From Treponema sp. (GTDB lineage: Bacteria; Spirochaetota; Spirochaetia; Treponematales; Treponemataceae), in assembly GCA_024682655.1 (NCBI GenBank), contig JAIKYZ010000105.1, positions 19,650 through 83,649 on the forward strand: a stretch of 64,000 nt of DNA. The letters are read 5' to 3'. Position 1 is the stretch's first letter, and each line of letters begins with the position of its first letter. Made by a program: the position numbers and the translations under genes. Positions 18,615-26,061 of the stretch are shown piece after piece. A model generated the notes under the pieces. That model saw only the letters and a program-made list of their open reading frames with translations. It was not told the DNA's origin and ran no database searches.

Positions 18615-18681
18615 GCACACTGCGCGCGAGCGCAGCTATATAATAAATTTCCATAAAGCGCCCGACCTGCTTGTCAGGTCG
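18615..18681 (+). mobile_element. 67-bp hairpin-rich insert between the gltX end copies
   Basis: It holds two perfect hairpins: CTGCGC-GCGA-GCGCAG (18620-18635, GNRA-type tetraloop) and CCGACCTG-CTTGT-CAGGTCGG (18662-18682, reaching 1 nt into the repeat). It is visibly richer in G+C than its surroundings. It looks like a short palindromic repeat or the scar of an excised element. I cannot tell whether it occurs elsewhere in the genome. Confidence 0.5.
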
Positions 18682-18682
18682 G

Positions 18683-18802
18683 ATGCCTATTAGAATGGCT
18701 GTTACTGGTTCTAGAGTTTCCCCTCCACTTATCGGATCAATTTTGGTTCTTGGCGAGGAACGTTCTCTGGCAAGAATTGAGAAGACTTTAGCAACCCTGT
18801 AG
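18683..18802 (+). pseudogene. Remnant second copy of the gltX C-terminus (39 codons)
   Basis: It reads in frame MPIRMAVTGSRVSPP through to EKTLATL and a stop, identical in protein to the gltX end, but with ten silent differences. It has no SD and is too short to be functional alone. Because the terminator with a good stem follows this copy, it is probably the original gltX end, now cut off from the rest of the gene. Confidence 0.8.
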
Positions 18803-18820
18803 AGCGGAGATTTTATGACA

Positions 18821-18852
18821 AAGGTGGTTCATTTTTGAACCGCCTTTTTTTT
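18821..18852 (+). terminator. gltX terminator
   Basis: An AAGGTGGTTCA / TGAACCGCCTT stem (one G-T pair) with a TTTT loop is followed by a T-run. It lies just after the second, orphan gltX end. Confidence 0.9.
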
Positions 18853-18919
18853 ATCCCGGGTGGATTAACTCTCTTTTTTTATAATATAATTTATCTAAAA
18901 TACTTATGGAGTTACTCTT

Positions 18920-19774
18920 ATGATTAAGAAACGCCCACTTGCCTTTTTGGTAATCCTTTTAGTTTATATTCTTGCTTCAATTTGTGGACTTTTTGCCTAC
19001 AATTTCTTTTCAGCTCCAGAGGGCCCGGCTCTTTCCTACCAGTTATCACTTTTTCTGGCCGATGTAATTGCCACTTTCCTTGTTTTTATTTTCAGCCTTA
19101 TTTTTAAAAACGCCTCAGTTTACGATCCCTATTGGAGTGTTCAGCCACCAGTAATACTTGCCTTTGCAATAATTAAAATAGGACAGGCAAATCTTCTGGG
19201 CTGGCTTTTATTTGCCGCTGTTTTATTCTGGGCCCTGCGCCTTACTGCAAACTGGGCTTATAATTTCAAGAGTTTTGAATATCAGGACTGGCGATATGTG
19301 ATGTTAAAAGAAAAATCAGGAATCTTTTATCCTTTGGTGAATTTTTTTGGAATTCATCTTTTTCCTACAATTGTTGTTTACCTTTGTGTTCTTCCTGCTT
19401 TTACAGCCCTTCACCAAAAAGCAGAATTTAAGCCACTTCTTTTGATTTTTATAATTCTTTCTTTCCTGTCGGCAATTGTACAGGGAATAGCAGATATTCA
19501 GATGCATAAATTCCGAAATTCCGGGGCTTCTGGCTTTAATCGTATTGGACTTTGGAAACATGGCCGTCATCCAAATTATGCCTGCGAAATTTTGATGTGG
19601 TGGGGAATTGGACTTGCTTCTGTAATTTCTCTGGGCGGTCAATATTGGCTTTTAGCAGGAGCCTTAATCAACACACTTATGTTTTTATTCATCAGTATCC
19701 CAATGGCCGAAAAACGTCAGTCCCGAAAAGCTGGTTTTGAAGAATATAAAAAGGAAACAAGAATCTTCTTCTAG
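18920..19774 (+). CDS. DUF1295 family membrane protein (steroid 5-alpha-reductase-like fold)
   Basis: This integral membrane protein of 284 aa has about seven hydrophobic segments. The C-terminal signature GLWKHGRHPNYACEILMWWGIG is that of DUF1295, related to isoprenylcysteine methyltransferases and steroid 5-alpha reductases. VYDPYWSVQP near residue 70 is also typical. The family is thought to act on lipid or isoprenoid substrates with a soluble cofactor, but this one has no proven reaction. SD GGAG precedes ATG 18920. The phosphatase gene starts 8 bp after its stop, so the two form an operon. Confidence 0.85.
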   Translation: MIKKRPLAFLVILLVYILASICGLFAYNFFSAPEGPALSYQLSLFLADVIATFLVFIFSLIFKNASVYDPYWSVQPPVILAFAIIKIGQANLLGWLLFAAVLFWALRLTANWAYNFKSFEYQDWRYVMLKEKSGIFYPLVNFFGIHLFPTIVVYLCVLPAFTALHQKAEFKPLLLIFIILSFLSAIVQGIADIQMHKFRNSGASGFNRIGLWKHGRHPNYACEILMWWGIGLASVISLGGQYWLLAGALINTLMFLFISIPMAEKRQSRKAGFEEYKKETRIFF

Positions 19775-19782
19775 GAGTTTAT

Positions 19783-20235
19783 ATGATTAAAATTCTTTTT
19801 ATTTGTCACGGAAATATTTGTCGTTCACCAATGGCTGAATTTGTAATGAAAGACCTTGTGAATAAAGCAGGCCTTGAATCAGAATTTGTAATTGAATCAG
19901 CCGCTACAAGTCGTGAAGAAATTGGAAATGATATCCACCGTGGTACCCGTCAAAAACTTCTAGAGGAAAATATTCCTTTTACCCGACGTGCTGCCAGACA
20001 AATCAAACCTGCAGACTACGATAATTATGATTACTTGATTGCAATGGATGAAGAAAATCTTTATTACATGAACAGAATGTGGGCCCCAGATCCTCAAGGT
20101 AAAATACATTCACTTTTAACTTTTGCAGGAAAAAATCGAGATATTGCCGATCCCTGGTACACTGGAAATTTTGATCAGACTTTTTTGGATGTAATGGAAG
20201 GTTGTCAGGCTTTTTTAGAAAAACTCAAAAAATAA
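19783..20235 (+). CDS. Low-molecular-weight protein-tyrosine phosphatase
   Basis: This cytosolic phosphatase of 150 aa, the usual size, carries the catalytic P-loop CHGNICRS at residues 8-15 (CX5R) right after the first strand. The general-acid Asp is in IADPWY near residue 118. Such enzymes remove phosphate from tyrosine on kinases or regulatory proteins, or sometimes from arginine. SD GGAG precedes ATG 19783. The pairing with a DUF1295 gene gives no clear clue to the target. Confidence 0.93.
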   Translation: MIKILFICHGNICRSPMAEFVMKDLVNKAGLESEFVIESAATSREEIGNDIHRGTRQKLLEENIPFTRRAARQIKPADYDNYDYLIAMDEENLYYMNRMWAPDPQGKIHSLLTFAGKNRDIADPWYTGNFDQTFLDVMEGCQAFLEKLKK

Positions 20236-20260
20236 TAAAAAAAATACAATTATACAATTT

Positions 20261-20300
20261 CCCCGTTGAAACTTACTAGAGATTTTGACGGGGATTTTTT
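20261..20300 (+). terminator. Rho-independent terminator
   Basis: CCCCGTTGAAA pairs with TTTTGACGGGG (two wobble pairs) around an 11-nt loop, followed by six T. It ends the DUF1295-phosphatase operon. Confidence 0.85.
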
Positions 20301-20325
20301 ATTATAAGGCAAAACTGGAGGTTTT

Positions 20326-21354
20326 ATGGAAACTTGGTATGGATTTAATGTTCTGTGGTTATTTAGCGCAGGTGGAAAAGAGCCTTTTGTAGATCCTAGA
20401 TTTATCAGAATAGATGAACATGAATTGGATTTTATGGCAAAAATGGGTTGTAATTTTATTAGAGTTCCAACCGATTACAGATTTTTTGTTCATGATTTTA
20501 AATATGATCAGTATGACGAAGCAATGTTAAAGATTTTGGATAAAGCTGTAGAGGCAGTTGTTTCAAGAGGTCTTCATTGCAGTCTTAATGTTCACCGTGG
20601 ACCTGGTTATTGTATCAACGGAAATGAATTTGAAAGAGATAATCTTTGGACAGATAAAATTGCCCAGGATGCTTTTACTAATCTTTGGACAATGTTTGCA
20701 AAAAGATATGCTTCTTACACTCCAGACCAACTGAGTTTTGATTTATTAAATGAACCTCCAAGTCCAGGTCAGTATGGGCTTACAAGAGAAAATCATAAAG
20801 AAATCATGAAAAGAGTTTCTACCGCTATCAGAAAAGTTAGTCCAGACCGTCCAGTAATTTGTGATGGTTTGAGTGGTGGACACGTTGCCGCTCCTGAACT
20901 TTCAGATTTAAATGTAATTATGAGTGGTCGTGGTTATACTCCAATGAAATTAACTCACTGGCATGCAGAATGGAATCAGAAAATTGGTTCTTTTGAATGG
21001 CCTTATCCAGAATATCCTGGAATGAAAGCCGATGGTCAGATCTGGAATAGACAGGCTTTGCGTGATTTTTATAAACCTTGGAAAGAAATGGCAGATTCAG
21101 GCTGTAAAGTTCATATTGGAGAAGCAGGTTGTTACAACAAAGTAAAAAACGAAACTGCTCTTGCCTGGTATAAAGATTTCTTTGGCGTTTGTAATGAATT
21201 AGGATTTGGATATGCCCTGTGGAATTTCCGGGGTGCCTTTGGAATTGCAGAACACCGCCGGGAAAATACCCACTGGGAAACAATGGACGGCTTTATTGTA
21301 GATAAAGATTTGTACGAACTTTTTATTGCCGGTATGAAAGGTCAGCTTAAGTAA
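20326..21354 (+). CDS. Glycoside hydrolase family 5 (endoglucanase-like), cytoplasmic
   Basis: This TIM-barrel glycosidase has 342 aa. The acid/base Glu143 lies in LLNEPPSPG and the nucleophile Glu266 in HIGEAGCY, the GH5 pair. FIRVPTDYRFF and LNVHRGPGY line the active site early in the barrel. It begins METWYGFNVLWLF with no signal peptide and no binding module, so it probably cleaves imported beta-linked oligosaccharides rather than external cellulose. SD GGAGG precedes ATG 20326. It is monocistronic and convergent with argB, leaving a 2-bp gap and no clear terminator. The substrate is not fixed by sequence. Confidence 0.88.
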   Translation: METWYGFNVLWLFSAGGKEPFVDPRFIRIDEHELDFMAKMGCNFIRVPTDYRFFVHDFKYDQYDEAMLKILDKAVEAVVSRGLHCSLNVHRGPGYCINGNEFERDNLWTDKIAQDAFTNLWTMFAKRYASYTPDQLSFDLLNEPPSPGQYGLTRENHKEIMKRVSTAIRKVSPDRPVICDGLSGGHVAAPELSDLNVIMSGRGYTPMKLTHWHAEWNQKIGSFEWPYPEYPGMKADGQIWNRQALRDFYKPWKEMADSGCKVHIGEAGCYNKVKNETALAWYKDFFGVCNELGFGYALWNFRGAFGIAEHRRENTHWETMDGFIVDKDLYELFIAGMKGQLK

Positions 21355-21356
21355 AG

Positions 21357-22232
21357 TTAGTAAATCATTGTACCAATACCGCGGTCGCTGAACATTTCAA
21401 TTAAGAGGGAATGTGGAACGCGGCCATCGATTATATGAGTTCTTGGAACTCCTCCTTCCAGGGCAGTAAGGCAGCAGTCAATTTTTGGAATCATTCCAGA
21501 AGAAATAATTCCTGTTGCCTTTAATGAACCAATGGCAGTTTTTTCAATTCTCTTAATCAATGAAGAAGGGTCGTCTAATTTTCGTAAAACTCCAGGAACA
21601 TTTGTGAGTTGTACAAATTTTTCGGCCTTTAATGCAACTGCAATCTTTGCCGCTGCGGTATCTGCGTTGATATTATAATTAGAGGAATCTCCATCTTCTC
21701 CAAGAGCAACAGTAGAAACTACGGGAATAAATCCTTCGTCCAATAAAGAAGTTAGAATTGCAGGGTTTACTTCTGTAACATCACCTACAAATCCCAAATC
21801 TTTTTCAGTTTTTTTAGCTCTTAAAAGTCCTGAATCAACCCCAGAAAGTCCAACTGCTTTTCCGCCTTTTTGTAAAAGAAGTCCTACAATTTCTTTGTTT
21901 AATTTACCGGTAAGAACCATCTGAACAATTTCCATTGTCTCGGCATCTGTATAACGCAAACCGTCAATGAATTTTGATTCTTTACCCACTTTATCAAGCA
22001 TCTTATTTATTTCTGGTCCACCGCCGTGAACTAAAACTACTTTAACTCCGATTGTACTCAAAAGAACAATGTCTTCCATTACTGCGGCTTTTAATTCTTC
22101 GTTTAACATGGCATTTCCACCATATTTTACAACTACGATTTTTCCACACCAGTTCTTAAAATAAGGAAGGGCTTCTACAAGAACTGTAGACCATTGTTCT
22201 GTTGATAAATTCTGATTGTTTGATTCGCTCAT
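21357..22232 (-). CDS. argB: Acetylglutamate kinase
   Basis: It phosphorylates N-acetylglutamate, the second step of arginine synthesis. Amino-acid kinase family motifs are VVKYGGNAM near the N-terminus and [11 protein letters not shown], and [12 protein letters not shown] occurs in the second half. At 291 aa it has the length of the cyclic-pathway enzymes, and its N-terminal extension is the type that in other bacteria forms the arginine-inhibited hexamer. It follows argJ with a 31-bp gap, so it probably depends on the argJ promoter and its ArgR-like operator. Confidence 0.96.
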   Translation of the reverse strand: MSESNNQNLSTEQWSTVLVEALPYFKNWCGKIVVVKYGGNAMLNEELKAAVMEDIVLLSTIGVKVVLVHGGGPEINKMLDKVGKESKFIDGLRYTDAETMEIVQMVLTGKLNKEIVGLLLQKGGKAVGLSGVDSGLLRAKKTEKDLGFVGDVTEVNPAILTSLLDEGFIPVVSTVALGEDGDSSNYNINADTAAAKIAVALKAEKFVQLTNVPGVLRKLDDPSSLIKRIEKTAIGSLKATGIISSGMIPKIDCCLTALEGGVPRTHIIDGRVPHSLLIEMFSDRGIGTMIY

Positions 22233-22263
22233 TTTTATTCCCTTAAAACTTAATTTTTTTTGT

Positions 22264-23541
22264 TTAAGTTCTGTAATCTCCGTTGATTTTTACATAATCG
22301 TAAGTAAGATCACAACCCCAGGCTGTACCGCTGGCATTTCCATCTTTACATTCTACAAGAATTTCTACGGCTTCTTCGCTCATGACTTTTTTTGCTAATT
22401 CTTCGTCAAATTCTAATGGAACGCCATCTTTGTAAACTTGTACGGAATTTTCTCCGTGAACCTGGAAATCTTCGTAATCTTCAAAATATCTTTTTGAATC
22501 TGTCTTACTTGTAAACCAAATGCTTGTTGTATCCGGATTAAAATCTAATCCACTGTAACCCATGGCACATAAGATTCTACCAAAGTTTGCATCTGCTCCA
22601 AACATTGCCGCTTTTACAAGACTTGAACAGATGATTTCTTTTGCAAGGGCTCTGGCTGTTTCTACGTCTTTTGCTCCATTTACATTACATTCAACTAATC
22701 TTGTAGCACCTTCGCCGTCTGCAGCGATTTTTTTTGCCATTATTGTGTTTAATTTATTTAAGGCAGAAAGGAAAGTTTGGTAATCTGAATCTTCTTCTGT
22801 AATTTCTTTATTTCCGGCCAAACCGTTAGCCATGATTGTCAAAGTATCGTTTGTAGAAGTGTCTCCGTCTACGCTAACACAGTTGTAAGTTCCTAAAATA
22901 GAAGAGTGGAGGGCTTTATCCAGCATTTTTGAAGAAATTGCACAGTCTGTTGTAATAAAACTAAGCATGGTTCCCATATTGATGTGAATCATTCCGGAAC
23001 CTTTACACATTGTACCCATTCTGCAGACTTTTCCGCCAACTTCAAATTCAAGGGCACATTCTTTGTAGTGGGTATCGGTAGTCATAATTGCAAGTCTTGC
23101 TTCTTCATTACCTTTTTTATTTAACCCATCTTTTAATAGCTGGATATTGTCTTCTACCTTTGTTACATCAAACTGAGCGCCAATAACTCCTGTGGAATAA
23201 GTAATTACATCCTGGCATTTTATTCCCAGTACCTTTGCTGCGGCTTTTGCCATTCTTAAAGCATTTTCGGCCCCCTGAGCACCTGTACAAGTATTAGCAT
23301 TTCCACTAATTTCGATTGCGGCCTGGGCCTTTCCATCTGCAAGGTGTTTTTTAGCAAGTTTTACACTTTCAGATTGAACTTTATTCTGTGTAAAAACTCC
23401 TGCGGCATTACATGGAACTTCTGAATAAACTAAAGCAGTATCGTTGATTTTTCTGCTGGCCTTAATACCAACTCTAATTCCATTTGCGGTAAAACCTTGA
23501 GGAGCACATACACCGCCATTAATAAATTTAATTTCACTCAT
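22264..23541 (-). CDS. argJ: Glutamate N-acetyltransferase / amino-acid acetyltransferase
   Basis: It transfers acetyl from N-acetylornithine to glutamate, recycling the acetyl group of the arginine pathway. Its 425 aa include the oxyanion region and self-cleavage site [14 protein letters not shown], in which the nucleophile Thr is kept (GTML, where ATML is usual). [23 protein letters not shown] is strongly conserved. Whether it also makes acetylglutamate from acetyl-CoA cannot be read directly. SD AGGAAA precedes ATG 23541. A good promoter and two ArgR-type boxes lie just upstream. It leads argJ-argB. Confidence 0.95.
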   Translation of the reverse strand: MSEIKFINGGVCAPQGFTANGIRVGIKASRKINDTALVYSEVPCNAAGVFTQNKVQSESVKLAKKHLADGKAQAAIEISGNANTCTGAQGAENALRMAKAAAKVLGIKCQDVITYSTGVIGAQFDVTKVEDNIQLLKDGLNKKGNEEARLAIMTTDTHYKECALEFEVGGKVCRMGTMCKGSGMIHINMGTMLSFITTDCAISSKMLDKALHSSILGTYNCVSVDGDTSTNDTLTIMANGLAGNKEITEEDSDYQTFLSALNKLNTIMAKKIAADGEGATRLVECNVNGAKDVETARALAKEIICSSLVKAAMFGADANFGRILCAMGYSGLDFNPDTTSIWFTSKTDSKRYFEDYEDFQVHGENSVQVYKDGVPLEFDEELAKKVMSEEAVEILVECKDGNASGTAWGCDLTYDYVKINGDYRT

Positions 23542-23552
23542 TTTTATTTCCT

Positions 23553-23591
23553 AATGCATATTTATGCATTTTTTATGAATATTTATACAAA
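23553..23591 (-). promoter_or_regulatory. Paired ArgR-type operator (ARG boxes) of argJB
   Basis: Two 18-bp imperfect palindromes, AATGCATATTTATGCATT (23553-23570) and TATGAATATTTATACAAA (23574-23591), are separated by exactly 3 bp, as in E. coli ARG box pairs. Both fit TGNAT-WWWW-ATNCA. They overlie the expected transcription start and leader of argJ, the position for repression. No argR gene is in the window. Confidence 0.65.
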
Positions 23592-23593
23592 CA

Positions 23594-23622
23594 AGTATAG
23601 CAAGTTAGCAGAGCTTTGTGAA
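23594..23622 (-). promoter_or_regulatory. Sigma-70 promoter of argJB
   Basis: On the minus strand TTCACA (-35, 5 of 6) and TATACT (-10, 5 of 6) are separated by exactly 17 bp. The ARG boxes begin 2 bp downstream of the -10, so bound repressor would block initiation. Confidence 0.7.
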
Positions 23623-23652
23623 TATCTTTTAAATCCTTTAAAAATACGTCTA

Positions 23653-23716
23653 GTCAAGGCACGCTACGCTCAAAGCCTTGACACAGCCGTTTTTAGGGTT
23701 TGTAATAAACCCTAAA
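23653..23716. repeat. Two adjacent palindromes between argJ and the deacetylase gene
   Basis: GTCAAGGC / GCCTTGAC (23653-23682, 14-nt loop) is followed by the perfect 10-bp TTTAGGGTTT-GTAAT-AAACCCTAAA (23692-23716). Neither has a T-run on either strand. They may be a short dispersed repeat or RNA-stabilising stems. The rest of this 200-bp gap is the argJ promoter and a terminator. Confidence 0.5.
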
Positions 23717-23742
23717 TAAAAGACCGGACCTTTAAGCCCGGT
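23717..23742 (-). terminator. Terminator after argC-deacetylase
   Basis: On the minus strand an ACCGG / CCGGT stem with a 10-nt loop runs into TCTTTTATTT. It lies 6 bp past the deacetylase stop. Confidence 0.65.
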
Positions 23743-23748
23743 TTTATC

Positions 23749-24381
23749 TTATTTTGCCTGAGGAACTAGAGTCCAAAGTTCTCCTTTTTTAGGATTTGTC
23801 TGGCCCTTTAATTTAAACATTTCTGGGGTGGTTACAAAGGTGTAGCCTTCTTCTTTTAGAATAGGAATTATTCTATCTACGGCTTCTAAAGTTGCTTTAT
23901 TTCCTTCCATAACATGTAAAAGGTATAAAACTCCGTCTTGTCTTGCCTCCATAAGAAGATTAAATCTTTCTTGGGCAGAAACATCTGATTCCCAGTCCTT
24001 GCAGCCTGCTCCGCAAATAAATGGAGTTTCAATTACCTGGTGCATAAGGGGACTTACTGCAATATAAGGGGGACGGAAAAATTCAGGCTTTTTTCCTGTG
24101 ATTTTTATAATTGCCTGATCACAAAGTTCATATTCTTTTTGAATTTCTTCTTTTGAAAGATCAGACATTGCAGGGTGGGTCCAGGAATGATTTTCTATAT
24201 CACAACCCATATCAAAGGCTCTTTTAATTACTTTTGTATTTTTTTCATTGATTTTATTACCAATTAAAAAGAAAGAAGCCTTTACTCCGTGTTTTTCCAG
24301 AATATCCAGCATATCATTCATTGTTGTGTCATCGCCCAGATTTGGACCATCATCAAAAGTTAATGAAATGTATTTAGCCAT
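23749..24381 (-). CDS. NodB-type polysaccharide deacetylase
   Basis: This carbohydrate esterase family 4 domain takes up nearly the whole 210-aa protein. The metal ligands are Asp11 in TFDDGP and His65/His69 in ENHSWTH; the FRPPY substrate motif is at residues 102-106. NodB enzymes remove acetyl from N-acetylglucosamine polymers or peptidoglycan, or amide groups from small molecules. There is no signal peptide or membrane anchor, which is odd for a wall enzyme. It starts 14 bp after argC, so the two are cotranscribed; action on an acetylated small molecule is conceivable but unproven. Confidence 0.88.
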   Translation of the reverse strand: MAKYISLTFDDGPNLGDDTTMNDMLDILEKHGVKASFFLIGNKINEKNTKVIKRAFDMGCDIENHSWTHPAMSDLSKEEIQKEYELCDQAIIKITGKKPEFFRPPYIAVSPLMHQVIETPFICGAGCKDWESDVSAQERFNLLMEARQDGVLYLLHVMEGNKATLEAVDRIIPILKEEGYTFVTTPEMFKLKGQTNPKKGELWTLVPQAK

Positions 24382-24395
24382 ATAAATATCCTTGC

Positions 24396-25340
24396 TTATA
24401 AACCTAAGCCTTCATCCAGTCCCATCCTGATATTCATACATTGAACAGCAGCGCCTGAAGCACCCTTTCCAAGATTATCAAAACGACTGGTAATAATTAC
24501 TCTTTCGTCATTTCCATAAACAAAAATCTGCATTTGATTTGTATTTGTAAGAGTATTTGCTGGAATAAAGGCTTCTGTTAAAGTTCCTTCTCCCATAAAG
24601 CCAGCTACTTTTACAAAGCGACAATCTTTATAGTGTTCATTAAACATTTCCCAGACTGCCTGAGCACTGGCCTTTTTTGCCATAAGTCTTGAGTGAATTC
24701 CCACTGTAACTGTCATTCCCTGGTAATAATCGCAAACGTAAGGATTAAAAATTGGTTCATAGTCCAGGCCCGAAATAAGTTTAATTTCTGGCAGATGTTT
24801 GTGGGCCTGAGTCAGGGCATAAAGTCTTGGAGAATCAAGTTCTGGGTTGCGCTTTGGATCCTGGTACTGGGCAATAGCTTTTTTTCCTGCACCAGAATAT
24901 CCACTGACTGCGTGAATATTTACCGGGTAGTCTTTTGCTATAATTCCAGATTTTATTAAAGGATAAAGAATAGCAATTGAGCCCGAAGCATAACAGCCTG
25001 GGTTTGCAATTCTATTTGAAGTCTGAATTTTTTCTCTAAAAGCTTTATCAAGTTCTGGAAATCCGTAGGCCCAGTCAGGATTTGTTCTGTGGGCTGTAGA
25101 AGCATCAATAATTACAGTATTAGGATTTGTACAAAGTTTTGCAGATTCAATTGCGGCTGCATCCGGAAGACAAAGAAAAGTATAATCCGAAGCATTAATT
25201 AATTTTGCCTTTTCTACAGGGTCTTTTCTTTTTTCTTCATCAATTGTAAGAATTTCTAAATCATTTCTATTTGAAAAACGTTCAAAGATTTTAAGGCCTG
25301 TTGTACCTTCTTTTCCATCTATAAAAATCTTGTAAGTCAT
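24396..25340 (-). CDS. argC: N-acetyl-gamma-glutamyl-phosphate reductase (type 2)
   Basis: It reduces acetylglutamyl phosphate to the semialdehyde with NADPH, the third step of arginine synthesis. The short type-2 form (314 aa from this start) is marked by MTYKIFIDGKEGTTGL, the active-site Cys in IANPGCYASG, and HAVSGYSGAG. The ORF track begins 17 codons earlier at MQKFSDD; I chose the ATG at 25340 because family members start with this strand. No true SD is present, but TATTAT lies 6 nt upstream. It leads the argC-deacetylase pair and is separate from argJB. I see only a half ARG box near 25387. Confidence 0.95.
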   Translation of the reverse strand: MTYKIFIDGKEGTTGLKIFERFSNRNDLEILTIDEEKRKDPVEKAKLINASDYTFLCLPDAAAIESAKLCTNPNTVIIDASTAHRTNPDWAYGFPELDKAFREKIQTSNRIANPGCYASGSIAILYPLIKSGIIAKDYPVNIHAVSGYSGAGKKAIAQYQDPKRNPELDSPRLYALTQAHKHLPEIKLISGLDYEPIFNPYVCDYYQGMTVTVGIHSRLMAKKASAQAVWEMFNEHYKDCRFVKVAGFMGEGTLTEAFIPANTLTNTNQMQIFVYGNDERVIITSRFDNLGKGASGAAVQCMNIRMGLDEGLGL

Positions 25341-25346
25341 AAATCC

Positions 25347-25352
25347 ATAATA
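25347..25352 (-). promoter_or_regulatory. -10 box of argC, leaderless type
   Basis: TATTAT (5 of 6) ends 6 nt before the argC ATG; the spacer GGATTT could act as a very weak SD. The same geometry is seen at guaA and the esterase gene. Confidence 0.35.
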
Positions 25353-25402
25353 CAATTTTTTATTTTCTAAGTCATCAGAAAATTTCTGCATATTTTAGGG
25401 CC

Positions 25403-25437
25403 AAAAAAAAGCCGCCTTCCATTTCTGGTCAGCGGCC
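25403..25437 (-). terminator. Terminator of the 125-aa gene
   Basis: On the minus strand GCCGC and GCGGC pair around a 16-nt loop, followed by eight T. It separates the hypothetical gene from argC. Confidence 0.85.
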
Positions 25438-25460
25438 TCCTCCCATAGTTTACATCTATT

Positions 25461-25838
25461 CTATGCATCCAAACTGAATAGAACTCCAGTTTCTGCCCTT
25501 AAACTTGTGTAAGCGTATGCTGATTGTTTTACAGCCTGCTGAATTTGTTCCTGATAATTTTTTATCAAAACTTCGGCCTGCTGATCAGATATGTCAGTTA
25601 TTGATTCTTTTGGTTGGTTTTTAATTTGCGAAAGTCGGTCAATCAAAGCGTTTAAGATTTGAATCTTAGAGATTGAAACTCCATTTTGTCCGCTTTTTGC
25701 TGCGACTCCCTGAACGTGATCAAAATTTGAATAGACAAGCGAAAGTTTATTTACAGGAACATAAAGTTTTCCACCGGCACCATTTATCATGTTGCTACTG
25801 TATGAGAAAGCATTAATGTTTCCAATTGAACTTGTCAT
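25461..25838 (-). CDS. Hypothetical protein, 125 aa
   Basis: I do not recognise a characterised family. The protein begins MTSSIGNINAFSYSSN, has a central KLSLVYSNFDHVQGVAA stretch, and a C-terminal half predicted to be helical, rich in Gln (IKNYQEQIQQAVKQ), ending LFSLDA. It has no signal peptide and no membrane segment, so it is cytosolic. An SD-like AGGAGT lies before ATG 25838, and the gene has its own terminator, which supports a real single gene. The style of the N-terminus recalls small conserved treponemal proteins, but that is only an impression. Confidence 0.75.
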   Translation of the reverse strand: MTSSIGNINAFSYSSNMINGAGGKLYVPVNKLSLVYSNFDHVQGVAAKSGQNGVSISKIQILNALIDRLSQIKNQPKESITDISDQQAEVLIKNYQEQIQQAVKQSAYAYTSLRAETGVLFSLDA

Positions 25839-26061
25839 AGTAGACTCCTAAAATATTTCCTTTTAACAAGGATTCTTACTTTATTTGTCGGAATTTGAAT
25901 AAAAATGTTTAGAAAAAAATATATAAGGATATATTCTTATTTGGAAAAAAATTGATTTATTTAAATCCTATTAGGTGTTATCTTATTTTGTGTAAAAAAA
26001 ATTGAGGAGGAAGATTAAAGGTTCCGGGAAATTTATTTCTGGGCTTTTAGTTAAAGTTGTT

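Larger units (their letters stand above)
18477..18819 (+). repeat. 138-bp direct repeat of the gltX 3' end around an insert
   Basis: 18477-18614 and 18682-18819 are copies of the same 138 bp, with 12 mismatches by my hand alignment (about 91% identity). The ten mismatches inside the coding part are all silent. A 67-bp segment separates the copies. This layout resembles the direct repeats left by an element that integrates at a gene end and restores it, or an unequal exchange with a related gltX allele. This gap of just over 300 bp to the next gene holds these repeats, the insert and a terminator. Confidence 0.9.

Noticed and set aside
18237-18620. 127-aa minus-strand ORF in the gltX end
   Set aside because: It is a shadow of gltX caused by the altered codon use there; there is no SD and no recognisable domain.
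25386-25400. ARG box at argC
   Set aside because: TGCATATTTTAGGG has a good left half only; the right half fails the ATNCA pattern and no second box lies at 21-22 bp.
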